Assembly (NCBI GenBank): GCA_017998555.1
Contig: JAGOCU010000032.1
Location: 6,429-13,286 of the forward strand
Direction: 5' to 3'
Source: Thermoflexales bacterium
GTDB taxonomy: Bacteria > Chloroflexota > Anaerolineae > J036 > Brachytrichaceae
DNA length: 6,858 nucleotides
Every line of letters starts with the position of its first letter. Position 1 is the first letter of the stretch. Both the position numbers and the translations under genes were made by a program. A model generated the notes under the pieces. That model worked only from the letters and a program-made list of their open reading frames with translations. It was not told where the DNA came from and did not search any database. Below are positions 1 through 5,932 of the stretch, piece by piece.

Positions 1-80
1 CGCGGCACATCGGCGATGCTGTCGCGGATGCGGGTCGGGTCAACGGTCTCGTAAGTGTTGGGAAGATCGAGGTCCAGCAT
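1..80 (-). CDS. Partial gene, N-terminal 26 codons; possibly bifunctional phosphoglucose/phosphomannose isomerase
   Basis: An ORF starting with ATG at 80 runs off the left edge on the minus strand. Only 26 complete codons are visible; the product begins MLDLDLPNTYETVDPTRI and continues RDSIADVPR. A short acidic start followed by an aspartate-proline, an amphipathic helix and a 'P-R' resembles the N-terminus of the SIS-domain bifunctional phosphoglucose/phosphomannose isomerases, which interconvert glucose-6-phosphate, fructose-6-phosphate and mannose-6-phosphate in the cytosol. That is recall of a family pattern on very little sequence; no catalytic residue is visible. The gene lies 73 bp downstream of the GDPD gene on the same strand, with a perfect hairpin between them, so it may be transcribed separately. 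No good Shine-Dalgarno sequence stands at the usual distance: the GGAGGG upstream is about 20 nt from the ATG. Confidence 0.5.
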   Translation of the reverse strand, partial: MLDLDLPNTYETVDPTRIRDSIADVP

Positions 81-102
81 GGTGTATTTGTTCGGAAGCC
101 CT

Positions 103-145
103 CCGGAAACGAGATGCCCGGCGGAGCCGGGCATCTCGTTTCCGG
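103..145 (-). terminator. Perfect 20-bp hairpin after the GDPD gene, terminator-like
   Basis: Bases 103-122 are an exact reverse complement of 126-145, leaving a 3-nt loop (GGA on the plus strand). The hairpin begins 8 nt after the TAA of the GDPD gene (154-156). The outer stem pairs GGAAAC with GTTTCC and the inner part is GC-rich, as in an intrinsic terminator. On the minus strand, however, no real U-run follows (next bases are AGGGCTTCC), so it may be a Rho-assisted 3' end, a processing or stability element, or a dispersed palindromic repeat. On the plus side a TATTTTATG stretch follows, but nothing is known to be transcribed in that direction here. Confidence 0.5.
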
Positions 146-153
146 GAAGTATT

Positions 154-1077
154 TTATGGGGAGTGCGGCAGCATCTCGATCAGGCGCTGCGGAAAATCGG
201 TGTTGATCCCATCGACACCGAGCGCGATGACGCGCGCCATCTGCTCGGGATCGTTGATCGTCCAGGGCTGCACGGCCAGACCGCGGTTGCGGGCCCCCGC
301 CATGAATTGCGGCGTCAGCACGGTCAGCCCGCCAAACGTTTCCGGGACCTGCAGCGACTGGTAGTTCGGGGTGTAGGCGTAGGTCAACCCAACCGTGTTC
401 AGGGCAAAGAAGAGGGTGACTTCATCCTGGGTGGCGCTGGTCGCAACCTCCGGGCAGGCGATCCGGAACGCATTCATGTTCTCCTGGCGGAAGCTGCTCA
501 CCAGGACCTTGTCCTGCATCCCGTATTTGCGGATGAGGGCGCAGAAAGGGCCGGCAATCTCGACCGGGGTTTGTTTGATCTCAATCCCAAAGCGCTTGTC
601 GGGCCAGCGCTGAAACAGCGACTCGAGCGTCGGCGCCACATGGCCCTGACCGCGAAAGGGAAAAGTCTTGCCCTCATCCAGGCTGAAGCGATACCCCGCA
701 TCCAGGCGCTGAAGCTCAGCCAGGCTCAGATCGCGGATGGCGCCGGTCCCGTTGGTCGTGCGATCAACCGTTTGATCATGCATCAACACCAGCGCGCCGT
801 CCCGGGTGAGGTGCATGTCGGTGTCGAGGACCTCGGCCCCGAGCGCCGCCGAGCGTTCGAAGCCCAGCATCGTGTTGCTCGGCCACACCCCCTCGCCGCC
901 CTGATGGGCAAAGACCAGGATGCGCCGGTCACCCGGGCGGCGGGCAAACCAGGGATGTGGCGCGGCCGGCCGGGAAGTGAGGGCAAAGGCGGCATAGACC
1001 GCGCCCAGTCCGGCCAGACCGACGACCAGCGCCCGCAACCCGCGGCGCGGGCGTTTCGGTTGAGTCAATGAAGCCAT
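154..1077 (-). CDS. Membrane-anchored glycerophosphodiester phosphodiesterase (GDPD/UgpQ family)
   Basis: This is a 307-residue GDPD-family TIM-barrel enzyme. The family hydrolyses glycerophosphodiesters to glycerol-3-phosphate and an alcohol. Residues 7-13 are basic and 14-33 form one hydrophobic segment (signal anchor or uncleaved signal), placing the barrel (about 52-303) outside the cytoplasm. Visible motifs are FAHQGGEG with H58, WPSNT at 65-69, the metal-site region VLDTDMHLTRDG (84-94), H100-D101 followed by RTTNGTG, and IEIKQ (E166, K168). The C-terminal PWTIND and GVDGINTDFP are typical for the family. The usual HRG is HQG here and the usual E-x-D is D-x-D, so this is a variant active site. 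The ATG at 1077 has no Shine-Dalgarno sequence but a TACAAT hexamer 7 nt upstream. The gene is 25 bp downstream of the DUF4153/DUF4173 gene, so it could be read both from that promoter and from its own. Confidence 0.92.
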   Translation of the reverse strand: MASLTQPKRPRRGLRALVVGLAGLGAVYAAFALTSRPAAPHPWFARRPGDRRILVFAHQGGEGVWPSNTMLGFERSAALGAEVLDTDMHLTRDGALVLMHDQTVDRTTNGTGAIRDLSLAELQRLDAGYRFSLDEGKTFPFRGQGHVAPTLESLFQRWPDKRFGIEIKQTPVEIAGPFCALIRKYGMQDKVLVSSFRQENMNAFRIACPEVATSATQDEVTLFFALNTVGLTYAYTPNYQSLQVPETFGGLTVLTPQFMAGARNRGLAVQPWTINDPEQMARVIALGVDGINTDFPQRLIEMLPHSP

Positions 1078-1084
1078 GCCGGCG

Positions 1085-1090
1085 ATTGTA
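1085..1090 (-). promoter_or_regulatory. Candidate -10 element (TACAAT) for a leaderless GDPD mRNA
   Basis: On the minus strand TACAAT is followed by exactly 7 nt (CGCCGGC) and then the ATG of the GDPD gene. It matches 5 of 6 bases of the sigma-70 -10 consensus and would place the transcription start at or next to the A of the ATG. No convincing -35 is present at 16-19 bp, and the element lies in the 25-bp gap behind the DUF4153/DUF4173 gene, so it may be weak or secondary. Confidence 0.4.
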
Positions 1091-1102
1091 CGAGCCGCGG
1101 GC

Positions 1103-2707
1103 CTATTTGGGTGGGCACTCGAGCACGGGCATGGATCCGACTTCGCGTACGGCCTGCCAGCGGCCGAGGTGGAAGGAGCGCCAGTCCGTAGTCACCCAGC
1201 CGCGCGCTGACGCCACCAGCGCATCGCGGATGTAGCACGCGTCCCGGACGGGAAGGGTGGCCATGGCCGTGATCAAGGCCGGCCCTGCGTCGGCGCTCAG
1301 GCGCACCGCATACGAAGCGTCAAAGGAGCGCTCCGGATTGCGCGCCTCCACGTTGCGGGTTTCAGGCGTTTCGGCCTTGGGGGCCGGGGTGGCCTTTGGG
1401 GCGGCCACGGGCGCAGCCAGGAGCGAGCGCGAGGCGTTGACCTGCACGATCAGCGCATCGGGATTCAGGACCGTCAGAACAACGATGGCAGCCAGCCCGG
1501 CGACGAGCGCGCCAAAGGCAAACCGGGGCCGGCGGCCGCGCACGACCGTGACGGCGTACCACACAAAGACGGCGGCCAGCCAGAGCATGAAGGCGGTGGT
1601 GTAAATCCGCAGCTCGGTCAAGCCATACACCTGGGTATAGAGATTCATCCGCTGCAAGGCCGACGCCATAATGACGAAGAGCAGCCCGATGAGGAGCAGG
1701 CTGAGCGCCCGCAACCAGCCCACCCGTTCCGGGCGGGTCAGCCAATCCGCGGCCAGCAGCGTGGGGAGGGTCAGGGCCGCAACCGCAACAAGTTCAAAGA
1801 AGCCCCGCCGGGCGTAGTCGGCATACGCGTCGAGCCCGGGCGTCTGCCCGATCGGCACCAGGCTGAAGAGATAACGCAATTGGAAGGCGACAAAGGCGCC
1901 GAACATCAGGTTGAAAAGGCCAAGCGCGACGATGGCCTCGATGGCGCCAACCTGGAAGATGGGTTTCAGGTTGAGATTGGAGCGGTCCTCAAGGCTGCTG
2001 CCCGGCCATGGCCGGCCAAAGAGCTGTTTGAGCAGGCCAAACGCCATCCAACCAATGATTGAGAACCAGACCGCATCCCGAAGCAGTCCGGACAGATCCC
2101 ACTTGAACAGCCTGGACAGCATCGCCCCAAAGTCCGGGTCGGCCGAGGCGAAGAGCGCGCCAAAGATGAGCAGCATCGGCAGGGCGATCAGCGCGCCCAG
2201 GGCCGCCCGCAGCACGAGCAAGGGCGTGCGATTGAGCCGGGCGCCGGGCCACGTCACGCCTGTTGCGAGCGGGACGATCGCGCCGTAGCCGGCCCCAAGT
2301 GAGGCGGCCAGTCCGGCCGCCACGTAATCACTGATGCCCGCCACGCGAATCTGGCCGGCCCGGGCCCGATACACGATCAAGGCCAGAAGGATGGCGATCG
2401 CGAGCAAGTTCAGAGCGCGCAGGGCGTCCGAATCGCGCAGAACATAAGCGATGGCAAAAAAGCCGAGGGGCGCCAGCAGCCAGCGCCCGCCGCCGGTCAG
2501 CGCAACCCGATTAACTCGCCAGATGATGACAATCGCCGCGCCGCATAAGCCGACAAAGAGGGTGAATCCGATGCCCCAGCCGTCGGCCTGAAGCAGCCAT
2601 GAACCAAGCGCGCCAAGGGCCAACGCGCCGGCCAGGAGATGGGCGATCAGATGGCCCCGCGGTTGCGGGGGAAGGCTTGCGGGAGTCGATTGTGAGATGT
2701 TCATCAC
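1103..2707 (-). CDS. DUF4153/DUF4173 polytopic membrane protein
   Basis: This 534-residue protein is dominated by hydrophobic segments (roughly 22-40, 45-64, 78-92, 96-113, 130-150, 165-187, 212-229, 255-285, 304-320, 332-350, 367-389 and 396-414), about ten to twelve membrane spans. The stretch LIFGALFASADPDF (180-193), YARRGFFELVAVA (298-310), ALQRMNLYTQVYGLTELR (350-367) and NPDALIVQVN (415-424) are hallmarks of the DUF4153/DUF4173 family. The soluble C-terminal part has SADAGPAL (471-478) and DWRSFHLGRWQA (508-519), also family features. The biochemical role of the family is unknown. An Ala/Pro/Glu-rich linker at about 429-460 is longer than I expect for the family. The start is GTG at 2707 or the ATG next to it at 2704; a -10 hexamer lies 6 nt upstream of the GTG and there is no Shine-Dalgarno sequence. 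The GDPD gene follows 25 bp downstream. Confidence 0.85.
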   Translation of the reverse strand: MMNISQSTPASLPPQPRGHLIAHLLAGALALGALGSWLLQADGWGIGFTLFVGLCGAAIVIIWRVNRVALTGGGRWLLAPLGFFAIAYVLRDSDALRALNLLAIAILLALIVYRARAGQIRVAGISDYVAAGLAASLGAGYGAIVPLATGVTWPGARLNRTPLLVLRAALGALIALPMLLIFGALFASADPDFGAMLSRLFKWDLSGLLRDAVWFSIIGWMAFGLLKQLFGRPWPGSSLEDRSNLNLKPIFQVGAIEAIVALGLFNLMFGAFVAFQLRYLFSLVPIGQTPGLDAYADYARRGFFELVAVAALTLPTLLAADWLTRPERVGWLRALSLLLIGLLFVIMASALQRMNLYTQVYGLTELRIYTTAFMLWLAAVFVWYAVTVVRGRRPRFAFGALVAGLAAIVVLTVLNPDALIVQVNASRSLLAAPVAAPKATPAPKAETPETRNVEARNPERSFDASYAVRLSADAGPALITAMATLPVRDACYIRDALVASARGWVTTDWRSFHLGRWQAVREVGSMPVLECPPK

Positions 2708-2713
2708 CCGACC

Positions 2714-2743
2714 ATGCTAGTCCGAGTTACCTGACGCTGCCAA
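2714..2743 (-). promoter_or_regulatory. Promoter of the DUF4153/DUF4173 gene, leaderless type
   Basis: Reading the minus strand, TTGGCA (2743-2738, 5 of 6 matches to the -35 consensus) is followed after 18 nt by TAGCAT (2719-2714, 4 of 6). The expected start of transcription, about 7 nt after the -10 element, falls on the G of the GTG at 2707. The position, spacing and lack of any ribosome binding site fit a leaderless mRNA. Confidence 0.5.
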
Positions 2744-3029
2744 ACGCCTGACCTGCGGCCGCCTGACGCAGCCGGAAGATTGGCGGCTTGGGCGGGGAAA
2801 TGGCAGATTTTGGCGGGAATGCGCAGAGATGTCGGCGAGTTACGACTATGGTCTCAGGTGCAAGCAACAACGAACATCGCAGATCGTCGCAGCTTCAACG
2901 AAACACATCGACTCCGTCGAACCATCTCGGAGAAGATCCGAGCGCGCACCGAGGCAATATCCGGTCTTCCCCCAGGCCGGGTGTTGTAACGACGCCTGCA
3001 GTTACTGTGCAGTCCGTCCCCCAACGAGG

Positions 3030-3077
3030 GAAGCGGCCTCGCCCCGGCGCAAGCCTGGGCGGGGTTGCTTCTTTTTT
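3030..3077 (+). terminator. Plus-strand intrinsic terminator with GCAA tetraloop
   Basis: Bases 3030-3048 pair with 3053-3071 around a GCAA loop (3049-3052). The 19-position stem has three G-U pairs (3035-3066, 3036-3065, 3039-3062) and one C-U mismatch (3045-3056), and is followed by TTTTTT at 3072-3077. The G-U pairs exist only in RNA from the plus strand; on the minus strand they become A-C mismatches, and no U-run follows there. The structure is therefore oriented to stop plus-strand transcription. No plus-strand gene is recognised upstream. Confidence 0.65.
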
Positions 3078-3109
3078 CGGCCGGAGTGCCTGGAAACGGT
3101 CCAAAGATC

Positions 3110-3162
3110 GGGGGCGAGATCGCAATCCCCGCGCGAAGCGCGGGTCCTGTAATCTCACCCCC
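3110..3162 (-). terminator. Long hairpin at the 3' end of the dsbA-like transcript
   Basis: On the minus strand, 3162-3152 (GGGGGTGAGAT) pairs with 3120-3110 (ATCTCGCCCCC) with a single U-G wobble that would be a C-A mismatch on the plus strand, so the RNA is the minus strand. Inside, a CAG/UUG helix and facing GA/GA mismatches lead to a 7-bp stem (3144-3138 with 3134-3128) closed by UUC. It starts about 18 nt after the TAG of the dsbA-like gene. The U-run after it is poor (GATCTTTGG), so it is a terminator-like or 3'-protecting structure rather than a textbook terminator. Confidence 0.5.
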
Positions 3163-3180
3163 TCATGTTTCGGGTGACTT

Positions 3181-3945
3181 CTAGGGCACGATCCCCGGCG
3201 CGATTTCGGAGAAGATCCGCCGGAAGTCAGTGACGCTTTGGAACCCCGGATAGACCTTGCCGTTCACCACAAAGGACGGGGTCGAGGAGATGTTCTTTTC
3301 CCGGGCCACCGTGCTGCTCTCATCGACCTTGGTGGCGTATTTGTTGCTGTCCAGACAGGCGTCAAAGGTGTCGCCGTTCAGGCCAATCGCCCGGGCCATT
3401 TCCTTCAACCGGGGGCGCGCGAATCCTCCCCGATTTTCACCGGTCTGCTTGTCGAATATGGCGTAATGCATCTGCCAGAACTTGTCCTGATCGGTCGCGC
3501 ACCAACTCGCCGCGGCAGCGTCGCGGGATTCCTGCGAACCGGGCTGAAACGAATCGATGAAGTTCAGCGTGGCGTATTCCCAACGCACCTTGCCCGTCGC
3601 GGCAAAGGCATCGATAACGGGCTTGTCATACGTCTTGGCATACTGACCGCAGGCCGGGCACTGGTAGTCGATGAACTCCACGATCTTGATCGGCGCGTCG
3701 ACCGGCCCCCAGGCGCGGCCGCCCTTTTCGGCATTGGGCGGGCTGGGTTTGGCGGACAGGCCCAAACTGGCCGAGGGCAGCGATGCTGCGGCGGCCGGCG
3801 TATTGGCGGGCGGGTTGGCCTGATTGAGCACCAGCGCGCCGCCAATCAGCACCACGGTCACCGCAAGCACAATCCCCATGACCATCATGTTCTGCCGCCG
3901 TTGTCCGGCCTGGCGTTGAAGCTCGAGTTCTCTTCTCTTCGACAC
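3181..3945 (-). CDS. Membrane-anchored DsbA-family thiol-disulfide oxidoreductase
   Basis: The 254-residue product has a basic cytosolic N-terminus (1-18), one membrane segment (about 19-40), an Ala/Pro/Ser-rich linker (41-76) and a DsbA-type thioredoxin domain (about 77-252). The redox motif is C96-P-A-C99 in FIDYQCPACGQY, and the cis-proline loop is STPSFVVNG with P223. Further cysteines at 149 and 197 could form a second disulfide. Family members catalyse thiol-disulfide exchange in exported proteins; the anchor places the domain outside the membrane. The GTG start at 3945 is chosen because AGGAG lies 7 nt upstream in a longer GAGGAGAG run. The gene follows the GNAT gene by 63 bp and is probably the last gene of the TPR-GNAT-DsbA operon, ending at a structured hairpin. 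Whether it oxidises, reduces or isomerises cannot be told from the sequence; no DsbB/VKOR-like partner is in the window. Confidence 0.9.
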   Translation of the reverse strand: MSKRRELELQRQAGQRRQNMMVMGIVLAVTVVLIGGALVLNQANPPANTPAAAASLPSASLGLSAKPSPPNAEKGGRAWGPVDAPIKIVEFIDYQCPACGQYAKTYDKPVIDAFAATGKVRWEYATLNFIDSFQPGSQESRDAAAASWCATDQDKFWQMHYAIFDKQTGENRGGFARPRLKEMARAIGLNGDTFDACLDSNKYATKVDESSTVAREKNISSTPSFVVNGKVYPGFQSVTDFRRIFSEIAPGIVP

Positions 3946-3960
3946 GGTATCTCTCCTCTT
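3946..3960 (-). promoter_or_regulatory. Shine-Dalgarno region fixing the GTG start of the dsbA-like gene
   Basis: On the minus strand AAGAGGAGAG (3960-3951) precedes ATACC and the GTG at 3945, giving an AGGAG core 7 nt from the start codon. This decides for the GTG over later starts and contrasts with the TPR, GDPD and DUF4153/DUF4173 genes, which have no such site. Confidence 0.75.
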
Positions 3961-3985
3961 TTTGTGTTGGTTTTTTGTGTTCGAA

Positions 3986-3999
3986 CCGCCGGCCGGCGG
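3986..3999. repeat. 14-bp perfect palindrome between the GNAT and dsbA-like genes
   Basis: CCGCCGGCCGGCGG is exactly self-complementary and lies 10 nt after the TAG of the GNAT gene, on the minus strand. It is not followed by a U-run in the minus direction (next come TTCGAACAC and A-rich sequence). It could be an mRNA hairpin within the operon or a chance GC palindrome. Confidence 0.4.
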
Positions 4000-4008
4000 C
4001 TCCTTGAA

Positions 4009-4716
4009 CTATGCGGCGATGCGGGACAGCGACCCGCTCCACTCTATGGCCCCAGTATCCCGAAAACCCAGTCGCCGGGCCAGGCTCTGCGCGGACGCAT
4101 TATCCAGCGCTGTGACAAAAATGGGCGCGCGACCCAGGGCTTGCGCTTCAACGCAGACTGCCGAGACGACCGATTTTCCCAGCCCGCGGCCGCGGGCGCC
4201 CGCGCGCACCCGCACATACACCTCGGCATAGCCCTTCCCCAGCCAGGATGTCCCCGCTTCCGCGACGGCGTCACCATCGCGACCGCGAATCACCGCCCGG
4301 ATCTGGCCATCCGGCGTCCGGCTGACGATCGTCAAAACGTTCATGACGGGCGTGAGCGCGCCGGCCTCCAGAACAAAGACCGCATGGGCCTGGGCGGAAC
4401 CGACCGTCGCCACGGCGAGGATATCGTCGCGGGCAGCCATCGGCGCGCTGAACAGGTAGGGCCGCCCGGGCCCCAACGCCTGGGCCAGGGCCCGTCGCAA
4501 CAGCTCGCCTTCGCCGCGCATCACGATCAGGGGTCGGAAAAGATCGAGACCGGTCTGGCAAACCGCCGCAAACGCGCGAGGAGGACCGGCGGCCGGTTCG
4601 ACAAACAGCCGCACCCGCCTCGCATCGTGTTCAAGCGCATAGTACGCGGCAACCGCATCACCCGGCCGCGCCGACAGAAGCGGCGCAACGGAAGACCGCA
4701 GCCCAACCAGGGTCAC
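4009..4716 (-). CDS. GNAT-family N-acetyltransferase
   Basis: The 235-residue product carries a C-terminal GNAT fold: a beta strand YAEVYVRVR, then the acetyl-CoA pyrophosphate-binding motif ARGRGLGKS (about 174-182, with R-G-x-G-L-G), then the later motif IFVTALDNASAQSLARRLGF (about 199-218), where the Asn and the final Gly-Phe are typical. The N-terminal half (1-120) is less conserved and may be a second, degenerate GNAT-like lobe as in other two-lobed acetyltransferases. The substrate cannot be inferred. I chose the GTG at 4716 over the GTG at 4731 because it overlaps the TGA of the TPR gene as GTGA, a classic translational-coupling junction, with AAGGTGAAG just upstream. It is the middle gene of the probable TPR-GNAT-DsbA operon. 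The protein has no signal peptide or membrane segment, so it acts in the cytosol, unlike its two neighbours. Confidence 0.85.
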   Translation of the reverse strand: MTLVGLRSSVAPLLSARPGDAVAAYYALEHDARRVRLFVEPAAGPPRAFAAVCQTGLDLFRPLIVMRGEGELLRRALAQALGPGRPYLFSAPMAARDDILAVATVGSAQAHAVFVLEAGALTPVMNVLTIVSRTPDGQIRAVIRGRDGDAVAEAGTSWLGKGYAEVYVRVRAGARGRGLGKSVVSAVCVEAQALGRAPIFVTALDNASAQSLARRLGFRDTGAIEWSGSLSRIAA

Positions 4717-5894
4717 TTCTTCACCTTGCACTTGCGCAACCCCGAATCGACATATTCCACGACATATTCGCTCTCGGGGGCCATCGACAGCGCCTTGCGC
4801 CAGGCCTCAATGGCCTGCGGACACTGATCAGGGCTGACATTGAAGTAGGAGAAACCCAGGAAGATGTAGTCATTCGGCGTGATCGTCTGGCTGATCGTCT
4901 GGGCAGTCGTGATGGCGCGGGTGTAATCCGCGATGGCGCGTTCGTAGAGCCGGATGTAGAAGTTTGCCTCGCCACGCTTGGCAAAAGCGGTGTATCGGCC
5001 CGGATCCAGCTCAATCGATTTGTTGAGCGCCTCAACCGCCTTTTCAGACTCGAGCAACGCGATGTGGGTGGCGCCCTTGCGCTCCCAGGCTTCAGCGTAG
5101 AGCGGATCCATCAAGGTGGCCTGGTCGAAATAGAAAATGGCCTTGGGACCCTGGCCCAGAGCGGAGTAGGTGCGGCCCATCGCGAGGAGCACGTGCGGCA
5201 GATTGGGATTGATGTCCAGAGCCCGCTGGTAATAGACGACCGCCTGACTGTAGTTGGTGGCGAGCTCGTAGGCATAGCCCAGGTTTCGATGCGCGTCGGC
5301 GTTCAGCGGATCGAGGTCGATGGCCAGCCGGGCGGCGGCGAGCGCATCCCGATAATTGCCGGCATCGGCCAGCGCCTCCGCGTAATAGGCCTGGACGAAG
5401 GAGTTGTTGGGATCCAGAGCGACCGCTTCGCGGCAAGTGGCCACCGCTTCCTTCACCTTGTCAAGCCAGTCCTGAGCCAGGCACAACGCTGCCTTCAGAA
5501 GCGCGCTGGTTGGATCCGTTTGGGCAGCCCGCGCGGCCCGCGGTTCAGCTTTGGCCGCCTGCCCGGTGAACACCAGCAACCGTACGATTTGGAACTGCAA
5601 ACCGGCATCATTGGGACGCCGGCGCAGGGCCTGTTCGTAGATATTGATGGCTTTGCGAAAATCGCCGCCATTGCGGACCGCCTCAGCCTCGCTCACGAAG
5701 CTGTCGACGCTCCGGGTGGGGGTCGGCAAGGGTGCCGGGGTCGCGGCAGCGGGCAGGAATGCGAGACCATTGCCCAGCCGCGACTGCACAAGCAGATACC
5801 CGCCGGCGATCAGCGCGCCCAAAACAAGCAACAGCAACCACCCCGCCCCGGAGTTGCGATTGCGGCGCCGTTTCGATCCACTGCCAATAATCAC
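4713..5894 (-). CDS. Membrane-anchored tetratricopeptide-repeat protein
   Basis: From the GTG at 5894 the product has 393 residues: a basic N-terminus with KRRRNRN (8-14), one membrane segment (about 19-36), a Pro/Thr linker, and then about eight TPR units to the C-terminus. Typical TPR positions are visible in GDFRKAINIYEQALRRRPND, GNYRDALAAARLAIDLDPLN, TNYSQAVVYYQRALDINPNL and SEKAVEALNKSIELDPGRY. The arrangement (positive N-terminus, single span, long repeat domain) implies an N-in protein with a repeat scaffold outside the cytoplasm, probably binding partner proteins. The frame stays open to a TTG at 5954, but I prefer the GTG at 5894, because an extended -10 element lies 7 nt before it and a leaderless mRNA would start there. 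There is no Shine-Dalgarno sequence at either start. It is the first gene of the probable operon; its TGA overlaps the GNAT start. Confidence 0.85.
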   Translation of the reverse strand: MIIGSGSKRRRNRNSGAGWLLLLVLGALIAGGYLLVQSRLGNGLAFLPAAATPAPLPTPTRSVDSFVSEAEAVRNGGDFRKAINIYEQALRRRPNDAGLQFQIVRLLVFTGQAAKAEPRAARAAQTDPTSALLKAALCLAQDWLDKVKEAVATCREAVALDPNNSFVQAYYAEALADAGNYRDALAAARLAIDLDPLNADAHRNLGYAYELATNYSQAVVYYQRALDINPNLPHVLLAMGRTYSALGQGPKAIFYFDQATLMDPLYAEAWERKGATHIALLESEKAVEALNKSIELDPGRYTAFAKRGEANFYIRLYERAIADYTRAITTAQTISQTITPNDYIFLGFSYFNVSPDQCPQAIEAWRKALSMAPESEYVVEYVDSGLRKCKVKK

Positions 5895-5901
5895 CGGGGC
5901 G

Positions 5902-5932
5902 ATAGTAGCAGACCCCGGTGAGAAGTTGACAA
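5902..5932 (-). promoter_or_regulatory. Extended -10 promoter of the TPR-GNAT-DsbA operon, leaderless type
   Basis: On the minus strand TGC-TACTAT (5910-5902) is an extended -10 element with 5 of 6 hexamer matches. TTGTCA (5932-5927, 5 of 6 to the -35 consensus) lies 19 nt further upstream, a long spacer that an extended -10 can tolerate. After the hexamer come 7 nt (CGCCCCG) and the GTG at 5894. This is nearly the same layout as at the GDPD gene (TACAAT-CGCCGGC-ATG). Confidence 0.5.

Larger units (their letters stand above)
2744..3180. other. Gap without a convincing protein gene, containing facing RNA hairpins
   Basis: Open frames cross this stretch on both strands, but their products are rich in Arg, Ser and Pro with no recognisable fold. 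The plus-strand ones run straight through a strong plus-strand terminator, so I do not call them. The left and middle parts (2780-3025) are less GC-rich than the flanking genes and hold small potential hairpins: 2926-2942 (CTCGGA / TCCGAG, 5-nt loop) and 2996-3012 (CTGCA / TGCAG, 7-nt loop). The right part holds the plus-strand terminator (3030-3077) and the minus-strand hairpin at the end of the dsbA-like transcript (3110-3162). I recognise no tRNA, SRP RNA, 6S RNA or riboswitch, though an unnamed plus-strand RNA is possible. Confidence 0.6.

Noticed and set aside
55..1071. A 338-codon open frame on the plus strand
   Set aside because: Fully antisense to the GDPD gene and running through the 103-145 hairpin; no recognisable motif.
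2880..3077. Possible known ncRNA (6S, SRP, tRNA or riboswitch) in the gap
   Set aside because: I looked for a T-loop, the SRP apical motif, T-box and cobalamin boxes and found none. Only the terminator is convincing.
2788..3177. Plus-strand open frames in the gap (including 2829-3152) and a minus-strand frame (2895-3158)
   Set aside because: The plus frames pass through the plus-strand terminator; all have Arg/Ser/Pro-rich products without any domain and no ribosome binding site or near -10 element that I could see.
3986..3999. The 14-bp GC palindrome considered as the terminator of the GNAT gene
   Set aside because: No U-run follows on the minus strand, and the dsbA-like gene 40 bp on has no promoter of its own, so readthrough is more likely.
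3238..4827. A 529-codon open frame on the plus strand
   Set aside because: It lies antisense to the dsbA-like, GNAT and TPR genes, which have recognisable domains. Its product is Arg/Gly/His-rich with no fold and spans the gene boundaries. It is a by-product of high GC content.
5064..5921. A 285-codon open frame on the plus strand
   Set aside because: Mirror frame of the TPR gene; low-complexity Gly/Arg/Val product.
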